This document shows positions 57,401-64,000 of a stretch of DNA of 64,000 nt, one piece after another. The stretch comes from Rhododendron vialii. Lineage: Eukaryota > Streptophyta > Magnoliopsida > Ericales > Ericaceae. A program made the translations under genes and the position numbers. The stretch lies in the NCBI RefSeq assembly GCF_030253575.1, contig NC_080560.1, positions 44,118,001 through 44,182,000 of the forward strand, given 5' to 3'. The notes below the pieces were generated by a model. It was not told where the DNA came from. It searched no databases and saw nothing but the letters and a program-made list of their open reading frames with translations. Within the stretch, counting starts at the first letter, position 1, and every line of letters begins with the position of its first letter.

Positions 57401-60400
57401 GTGGCTTTCGATATCCAATTAAAAATCACTTCGCACTTTACTGTACACTTCCATGGTTGTAAGTCATGCCTATATCATCCGGTGCATGTGGACAATGAAG
57501 CAGCAAAAGCCAAACAGAAAGGCAAAAAGTTCAACAAGCACAGCCAGTAGGCCATGGCCTTTTCTCCATGAGAGTTTGACAATAGAAACAATGTGGACTA
57601 TGATGTGAACAAGCACACAGATTATTCAACCTGCTGAAAAGTATGCAGTGGATGTCAATGAACCTGCATTTATTGGAACTAGTAATCAATACAACACTCC
57701 ACTTCTGCATGCAACGACCAAGATCTGGTCCATTCGGGTCCCACTCGCCATGCATTTTGAAGGTAGTTTGATTCAGCACCAGTATAACCACAAAATGCAT
57801 ATGATTCAGTCAATCTGATCACACCTCATATACCTCCAGAATCCAACTACAGTGACTAGCAAAGACAGAGTAATATCCAATTTGATTCAATATTTTCGAT
57901 TCTGAAGTGTGAATATCCACCAATTAGCTCAGCTCAATAAAAATTGTAAATAATATTTTTAAGAATTCCGCACATCTGCCCTATGCTGAGTCTAAAAAGA
58001 ATGCTTCCTAGTCCCTAGGTGAATGTCCAACTCAAATGTCATATGGCTATTCTCCATTCAATAACGCTAATAGCAACAGGGTATAAGCAATATGCTTTTT
58101 CTGATTGCGTCAGTAGACAAGGTCAGACCACGTAAGACATGATGTTGAATGCCCGTGCATGCTTCACAGATTTACAGAATGCAAAGAGAAATCAAAGATT
58201 GGTACATAAGTGATAAGACAATGTTTCCAGTGTCATTGCAAACGTATTCAGATATTTGACAATTCAAAGAAAACATGGTTCACCCTAAAAAATCATGTCT
58301 CTATATTGGTAAATTCTTCAACCGTGCCAAACATTTTCCTCTAAAAAAAGTTCAGTCTTTCTTGCTTGATAGAAATTTTGCAAAGCAAAGTCGATCAGTT
58401 AGTGTCACCTGTTGGTGAGAAACTTCACTGAGCCACCAATGTTCAATTTTCTTACTTCATTTTCAAAAAAAATTTTCTTACTTCAATTAGAAAACTACTA
58501 AGGACCTTATAACAATCGCCATGCCATTTTCATGTTCCTCCCACTAAGATTAAGTTCTGTAAATATAGGTAAAGCTTCGTGTTAAAGCATCCAACTCCAA
58601 ACCAATTGACAAGGAGTGGAGAGGCCGCCCAAGCTCATATACTAGTTTTGGAGGAGATAATTAACCGATGTGGGACAAACTCTAACACTCCCTCGCACGT
58701 GCGACCCCCGACTCGCTCGTGGAGAGGTTAACAAAGGATCTGGAACACACGGATCACAATGAAACAGAGTGCAACTATGACATAAACAAAGGGGAAAAGC
58801 CTCCGAAAATCTAGCTCTATACCATGTTAAAGATGTTAAGTTATGGGTGTAGTGTGCAATTAGTGTATAATTAATCTCTTATGTAAATAGATTACTAGAT
58901 AAGGGTGTAGTGTGTAATTAATCCTTTACTCTTGTATAACTTAACGTAATGAGAAAACAACCCTAACTTTTGGGACTCAATTCTTGTGTTCAAGTTTACA
59001 TAGTATCAGAGCGTATTGACGTGTAGCCTCGTCAGTTTGTTTACGATACCGATAGGCCCTTTTCTCGTCAATCTTTCTTCTCGATCCTTTGCCGTACGTC
59101 TCTTTTCCCTTCTTGTTGAAGGAACCAGTTGCTGTCGTCGACCTTGCCTTTTTTTTCCCGACAACAACCAGGGACACCCAGTACCTTACCGAGTTCGTCT
59201 GAACCCACTGGAGACTCGCCGGACCCCTGCATCCTCCAGCGGACACTTTTGCAACTCCGGTGACCCTTTGTTGCACTCAGAATCCACTGGGCTATACTCA
59301 CCAGCCTTCGGCAACCTCTGTTTCCTGCTTGTTCTGCTGTTCGGCTGATTTCTGATTGATTCATCCGTGCGTGTTTTGCTGTTTCTGTTTGATTCAGACA
59401 AGACCCGGCCTATTCCAGCCCCTTTCAGACCTCGGTTTTGCTGTTTACATAGTCAATCCACTGGTAAGAGCTTCAATTTATGTTTTGGGGGCTTGAATTT
59501 GTGTTTTTCAGTGTTGAGTTGATTGGGAATTGTGTATTTGGAGTTGTTGTTCTGCTGTTAAGATGTCAGAGGATAAAAAATAGGCTTCCGCTAGTGGAAA
59601 GGATGAGTTGAGTTGTTTAGGGACTTTTGATAATTGTTCTATTTGGCACATTAAGTTGGATGGTACCAACTACTTGATTTGGTTTTGTACTTTTACTTTG
59701 ACTATTTAGGCCAAAAGGATGTCAGAATTCATTGAGTGCCCTGTCACTCCACCTGTTGAGGCGATTGAACTCAAGAAGTTTAAATCTCAAAAATCGTTAG
59801 GCATGACCTGGTTGTTTAACTCTATGAGAGCAGATATTCGCCATACTTTCTTGCTTCTTGATACTCCACATCAGATTTGGACTACTGCAGCCCAAACCTA
59901 TTCTCAACAAGGTAATGATGCATAGTGTTTTGAGTTGAGGAAGAAACTCCGTACATTGGAACAAAATCATCAATCCGTTGCTGTGTACTTTGCTGACTTG
60001 AGTGGAACATGGCAGGAATTTGATTATTATCAGGGGTTTCAGGCTGTTTGTGCTGTTGATGATGCTAATTGGCTGAAGAGGATAGAGAAAGAGCGTGTTT
60101 ATGACTTTTTTGCTGGTCTTGATATGGATTATGATCCGATTAGAGTGCAGTTTCTCGGGTCATGTTCCGTTTCCGTCATTGGGAGAGGCCTATGCCATTG
60201 TTTAGCAGGAGGAGGGTAGGAGGGGTGCTATGGTGCATACTCGTACTTCTGATCGTTCTGCCTTTGGTTGCCATTCCTCAGGGTCAGTTTGGTGCTAGCA
60301 GTGGGGCTATTGATCGTGAGTCACTCTGGTGTGATTATTGCCACAACACCAGCCATACCAGGGATTTCTGTTGGAAGTTACATGGTCGTCCCTCTCGTGG

Positions 60401-63400
60401 GTTGGGGGGGTGGATGCGGTGGCCACGGTCGTGGTCTCATGCGTTCTCAGGTCCAGACCCATATTTCGGAGTCTACAGTTGCTACCTTGCCTAATTCTGG
60501 GTTTAGTGCAGGGTTCAGGTGTCTTTTGATTCTGTTGGTGGTTTTTCTCAGGGGGAGATGCAAACTCTCAGGCACCTCATGGCTCGGGCTAATTCTCCAT
60601 CTACTATAGCTCCTACTTCCACAGCAGGTCCTACTTCATCCTATTTTGCTCACACAGGTATTCCGGCTAGTGCATTTACTGCTTCTTCTGCTATTCCTTG
60701 GATTATAGATTCAAGTGCTTCAGATTATATGACAGGTTGTTCCTCTGTATTTGATTATTACTCTACTTGTTCTGGTAAGGATAAGGTCAGAATAGCAAAT
60801 GGGTCGGAAAGGTTCCGTTCGCTATTCTCCCTCTATTTCCCTCTCTTTAGTTCTACATATTCCAAACTTTGCCACTAACCTTTTGTCCGTTAGTAGCCTT
60901 ACTCGTTCTGCAAATTGTTAAGTGACCTTTTTTCTTACTCATTGTGTTTTTCAGGAATTGAACATCGGCAAGGTGATTGGCAGTGGTAAAGCATAGGGTG
61001 GCCTCTATTTTTTGGAGTCTGCACCTCATTCACCCATGTCATGTGGTCTTGCTCTGCAAGCAGATACGAGTTTAGCTCTTTCAATGTTACATCAGTGGCA
61101 CTGTAGATTGGGTCATCCCTCTTTTGGAATTTTAGATAAACTTTTCCCTAGTTTAATTAAGCATTGTTCTAGAGTCAGTTTTTTTGTGAAGCCTGTGAGC
61201 TTGGAAAACATAAACGTTCATTTTATGCACCTATTAATAAACGGAGTGCTTCTCCTTTTATGATTATTCATTCTGATGTTTGGGTCTTTCCCCTGTTACC
61301 TCTTTAAAGGTTTTCGGTGATTTGTCACTTTTATTGACAGTTATTATTGTATTACTTAGGTGTATTTACTTAAATCAAAAAGTGAAGTTTCTTCTCGCTT
61401 TAAATCTTCTCATGCGATGGTGCGCACCCAATTTGATACGAATATCAAAATTCTCCGCAGTGACAATGGCACTGAGTATATCGATAGGACTATTAGGGCT
61501 TTTCTGGATGAAAATGGTATTCTTTTTCAGACGACTTGTGTTGACACTCTACAACAAAATAGAGTTGCTAAACGCAAAAATCGTCATCTTGCTGAGGTTG
61601 CTCACTCTCTTTTGTTCACCATGAATGTTCCTAAATATTTATGGGGAGAAGCGGTTTCGATTGTAACTTATCTTATCAACCGTATGTCATCCAATGTTTT
61701 CCACTTCAAAACTCCTACTGAGTGTCTCCCTAACAGTTCTTGTGTTCTGACTCTTCCCCCGAGAGTTTTTGGTTGTGTGTGTTTTGTTCATGCTCCTCAT
61801 TCTTCTGGTGGCAAGTTGTGTCATAAAGCCATTAAATGCATTTTTGTTAGGTATTCTCCTGCCTAGAAGAGCTATAAATGTTATGATCCTCACTCTTAGA
61901 AATTTTTTGTCTCTATGGATGACACCTTTTGGGAAACTGAGTCTTTTTACTCTCCCTCCACTCCATCTCTTCAGGGGGAGCAACATGTTAATCAGGAAGA
62001 GGTGTTTACATATCAGAATCAAGGGTAATGGTCTTTATCACTTCCTTTTCATTGTGAGGGGGAGAAGGAGAAGTCTGGATTGGAACTTGATAGTGCAAAA
62101 CAGGACATTGGTGGACGAGTGGATGGGGACATGTGTATCAAACCAAGTGAATGGCCTACTACCTTGGCAACGTATAAAAAGAAAGGCAAATCTTCATGTG
62201 TACTGCAACCTTGCCAATCACCATCCCCTGTTCAGTTTCGGACTCTTCAGCTGACTCATCTGATAATAAATCTTCTCCCATTGAACCTCCTATTATTGAT
62301 TCTGATAATCTTCATGTTGCTCTTCGGAAAGGTGTTAAGTCATGTACTCAACATCTCATTTCCTAGTATGTCTTTTATGATCGTTTATCTCCTTCGTACC
62401 ATGCCTTTGTTTTGTCTCTGTCTTCTATATCTATTTCACAGAATTGGCAGGATGCGTTCATGATATCTGAGTGAAAATGAGCTATGGAAGAGGAGATGAC
62501 AACTTTGAAAAAGAATGGCACTTGGGAGTTGGTGTCACTCCCGGGGGGAAAGAAATCAGTGAGATGCAAGTGAGTTTTCACTGTCAAGCAAAATGCTAAT
62601 GATACAGTTGAGAGATACAAGGCAAGAGTTGTTGCCAAGGATTTTACTCAAACCTATGGTATTGACTACGAGGAGACGTGTGTGCGAGCTCTACTTTCTT
62701 GTGCTACCAATTTGAATTGGCCTCTTCACCAGTTTATCATATCTTGAAGTATCTCAAATCAGCTCCAGGGCAATGAATTTTGTTCTTCAATCATGGTCAC
62801 CTGTGGTTGGAGGCATCTACTGATGCTGACTGGGTTGGTTTTGTGGACGATAGACGCTCTACTTTTGACTATTGTACTTTTCTCGGGGGGAACTTGGTTA
62901 CCTAGCGAAGTAAGAAGCAATCTGTGGTCACCAGGTCTAGTGCAAAAGCTGAGTATAGAGCTATGGTACATGGTGTTTGTGAGCTCTTGTGGCTCCAAAC
63001 CTTATTACGTGATTTGAGACTTTCTGATAATGGTCCTATGAAACTCTACTGTGACAATAAAGCTGCCATAAACATTGCTTATAATTCTATTCAACATGAC
63101 AGAACGAAGCCTATAGAGATTGACAGGCACTTCATCAAGGAGAAGCTGAACAAGGGTTTGATATGTATGCCTTTTGTGAGATCTGAAAATCAATTAGCCG
63201 ACATATTCACAAAAGAACTTGGTAACAAGAGTTTCCACCCCATTGTGTTCAAGTTGGGCTCGATTGATATCTTCGCACCAACTTGAGGGGGAGTGTTAAG
63301 TTATGGGTGTAGTATGCAATTAGTGTATAATTAATCTCTTATGTAAATAGATTAGTAGATAAGGGTGTAATGTGTAATTAATCCTTTACTCTTGTATAAC

Positions 63401-63745
63401 TTAATGTAATGAGAAAACAACCCTAACTTTTGGGTCTCAATTCTTGTGTTCAAGTTTACACTTTGTCATATGGAACCATATTAGTTTTCTCCCTACATGT
63501 ATAGCTGACTTGTAACCCTAGAGTCTAGTCACAGTATGCATCAGAAGAGAATACAATTATGGATATTATTATACTGCTACATAGCACAATGAAATAGCAA
63601 AGTGAAAAAAGTATCCTACCTCAGTAAGAAAAAGGAAGACAAACAGTATACATACCTTGTTAATGAGATGTTTCTCCGAAAATTTGAGGGATTCTGCTTC
63701 CTCCTTTGATTGGCTGGCCCTAATTTTGTTTTTCACAACCTCTAA
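51447..63745 (-). CDS. CHR18: SNF2-family ATPase, SMARCAL1/ZRANB3-like, C-terminal part (last 8 exons)
   Basis: Exons on the minus strand: 63745-63656, 56914-56849, 52826-52758, 52687-52583, 52451-52326, 52130-52072, 51932-51896, 51656-51447. They total 762 nt and 253 aa to the stop, all phases agreeing. The 5' part is outside the window. Seen in order: a Lys/Glu-rich linker; [18 protein letters not shown]; the second helicase lobe with [39 protein letters not shown]; motif V ([13 protein letters not shown]); motif VI ([11 protein letters not shown]); then [19 protein letters not shown]. Such enzymes use ATP to remodel or reanneal DNA, notably at stalled replication forks. The last exon has two PIP-box-like motifs ([16 protein letters not shown]) in a 17-residue tandem repeat. 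The gene converges on DGAT3. Introns 52827-56848 and 56915-63655 are swollen by retroelements. The symbol rests on family and neighbourhood. Confidence 0.88.
51495..51620 (-). repeat. In-frame 51-bp coding tandem repeat
   Basis: Two copies of about 51 bp, each containing TCTGTTTTGCAGGACTGCTT or a one-base variant, encode SQP(K/E)SSPAKQR(A/T)L(D/N)SF twice. They lie in the last SNF2 exon and duplicate a PIP-box-like motif. Confidence 0.85.
53354..54793 (+). mobile_element. Solo LTR (about 1.44 kb) carrying a minisatellite
   Basis: It begins TGTGGGTA and ends CTCCCACA, an exact 6-bp inverted terminus. The flanks CCTAG (53349-53353) and GCTAG (54794-54798) match at 4 of 5. A TATA box (CTCATATAAAAGAC) at about 54603 gives plus orientation and places the repeat array in U3. 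It has no coding. It lies in the SNF2 intron 52827-56848, antisense to the gene. The GC-rich composition contrasts with the intron. Confidence 0.75.
53410..53935. repeat. 35-bp minisatellite (GGAGGAGCATGCCTCCTCCAC)n
   Basis: About fifteen tandem copies of a 35-bp unit built on GAGGAGCATGCCTCCTCCAC followed by a variable AAGTTCACCTCCA-type spacer. The array decays into looser copies up to about 54135. Each unit has near-palindromic GGAGG...CCTCC arms. Since 35 is not a multiple of 3, long stop-free frames arise on both strands; these are not genes. Confidence 0.93.
54834..54943 (+). repeat. Solo LTR of the TRIM family
   Basis: It begins TGTTATTGGAGTTTGTCC and ends GATGCTTTAACA. It aligns along its length with the LTRs of the TRIM at 24284-24655, here in plus orientation. 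No exact target duplication was seen. Confidence 0.75.
55266..55751 (+). mobile_element. TRIM element, second family
   Basis: LTR1 55266-55408 and LTR2 55602-55751 both begin TGTGGAGTCCCACATCGACT and share GTATATAACGTACCACGACC. The primer site TGGTATCAGAGC lies at about 55411-55422, just after LTR1. TAAAC flanks both sides (55261-55265, 55752-55756). The 190-bp interior is non-coding and holds repeated GAGGAGCTTGAGGTGCTTG. It lies in a SNF2 intron. Confidence 0.9.
55757..56848 (-). other. SNF2 intron sequence
   Basis: Rest of the intron ending at the exon 56849-56914. No element or coding similarity was recognised. Confidence 0.5.
58583..58833 (-). repeat. TRIM remnant lacking its 5' LTR
   Basis: Read on the minus strand: a primer site TGGTATAGAGC (about 58823), then the internal region, then a complete 3' LTR (58687-58583) from TGTTAGAGTTTGTCCC to GATGCTTTAACA. 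The 5' LTR is missing apart from a few bases, and the copia element at 58834 starts there instead. Confidence 0.75.
58834..63460 (+). mobile_element. Ty1/copia LTR retrotransposon, decayed
   Basis: LTRs 58834-59000 and 63294-63460 (167 bp, five differences by eye) begin TGTTAAGTTATGGG and end CAAGTTTACA. The primer-site-like TAGTATCAGAGC follows LTR1, and a TTGAGGGGGAG polypurine tract precedes LTR2. No target duplication is seen (AAAGA on the left, CTTTG on the right). It lies in the SNF2 intron 56915-63655, antisense to the gene. Confidence 0.93.
59563..63286 (+). pseudogene. copia gag-pol remnant
   Basis: The frame starts at 59563 but has early stops (near 59581 and 59709) and many frameshifts. 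Recognisable pieces: gag ([32 protein letters not shown]); a CCHC knuckle ([14 protein letters not shown], about 60330); protease with the active-site Gly changed ([13 protein letters not shown]); GAG-pre-integrase ([16 protein letters not shown]); integrase (RSDNGTEY, with Lys where the third catalytic Glu belongs); and RT start ([19 protein letters not shown]). The YVDD part of RT is deleted: after LNWPLHQ the sequence jumps near 62728 to [13 protein letters not shown]. RNase H follows ([32 protein letters not shown]). It is non-functional. Confidence 0.88.
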
Positions 63746-64000
63746 CTGCAGATAAATAATACATGGACCAGTGATTTTGCCTTTCATTTCTCCTTAGATA
63801 CCATTTTTTTTTGTCTCAGGTTGGGCGGGGGTGAGTGTTCAAAGTTCAATTAAAGCAAAATATATTTTGGGTAAATGATATCATCATGCACCATGATAGT
63901 GCAGAATGTATATAATTTAAACATAAAAACAAAAGAGAAAAAAGAAGTAAAAATGATACAACAAGAGCCAAAAAATCAGCCAAAACAGCAACCTCTCACA
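63746..64000 (-). other. Start of the next upstream SNF2 intron
   Basis: AT-rich sequence upstream of the exon starting at 63745. No exon of the SNF2 gene is recognisable before the window edge, so the 5' part of the gene lies further on. Confidence 0.6.

Overview
This is plant nuclear DNA, most likely from a eudicot. The genes have many introns. The spaces and introns are filled with Stowaway-type MITEs, LTR retrotransposons, TRIMs and a LINE, and the protein families (LEA_4, PB1-MULE, DGAT3) are plant ones. Base composition is AT-rich. I cannot name the species.

Five host genes can be modelled exon by exon, and every splice junction used keeps the reading frame. (1) A secreted or ER-directed LEA_4 protein on the minus strand (4174-6405, 2 exons, 282 aa). 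(2) A domesticated Mutator-like transposase with an N-terminal PB1 domain, resembling the MUSTANG B clade, minus strand (9609-12093, 2 coding exons, 743 aa). (3) A plastid-type HAD-IG 5'-nucleotidase, minus strand (15830-40993, 17 exons, 608 aa), whose intron 13 is about 16.5 kb. (4) DGAT3, the soluble 2Fe-2S diacylglycerol acyltransferase, plus strand (46311-48249, 2 exons, 408 aa). (5) The 3' part of a SMARCAL1/ZRANB3-like SNF2 ATPase (CHR18-like), minus strand (51447-63745, last 8 exons; the 5' part lies beyond the window). Genes 4 and 5 are convergent neighbours. In Arabidopsis, as I recall, DGAT3 and CHR18 also carry adjacent locus numbers.

Mobile DNA accounts for most of the rest. The nucleotidase intron 13 holds a Ty1/copia element (18771-23431, TSD AAAAC) sitting in an older TRIM, an intact TRIM (24284-24655, TSD AAGAC), a MITE (25361-25747) and an 8 kb LINE (26388-34385, 14-bp TSD). 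The LINE was itself hit by two solo LTRs (30838-31507, TSD CAAAG; 32367-34016, TSD GGGGA). A gag-only LTR element (48416-50700, TSD CAAGG) lies 166 bp after the DGAT3 stop. The SNF2 introns hold a solo LTR with a 35-bp minisatellite (53354-54793), a second TRIM family (55266-55751, TSD TAAAC) and a decayed copia element (58834-63460). Upstream of DGAT3 is a 1.6 kb Mutator-like element (42259-43848) with 37-bp terminal inverted repeats. It carries non-transposase sequence and a nested MITE whose removal restores an open reading frame.

The genes are not a pathway cluster. LEA and DGAT3 both suit seed or stress biology, but that link is only thematic. I found no wholly new gene system. The most notable items are the Pack-MULE-like element, the layered insertion history of intron 13, the TR-GAG-like element beside DGAT3, and a duplicated PCNA-binding-like motif at the end of the SNF2 protein.
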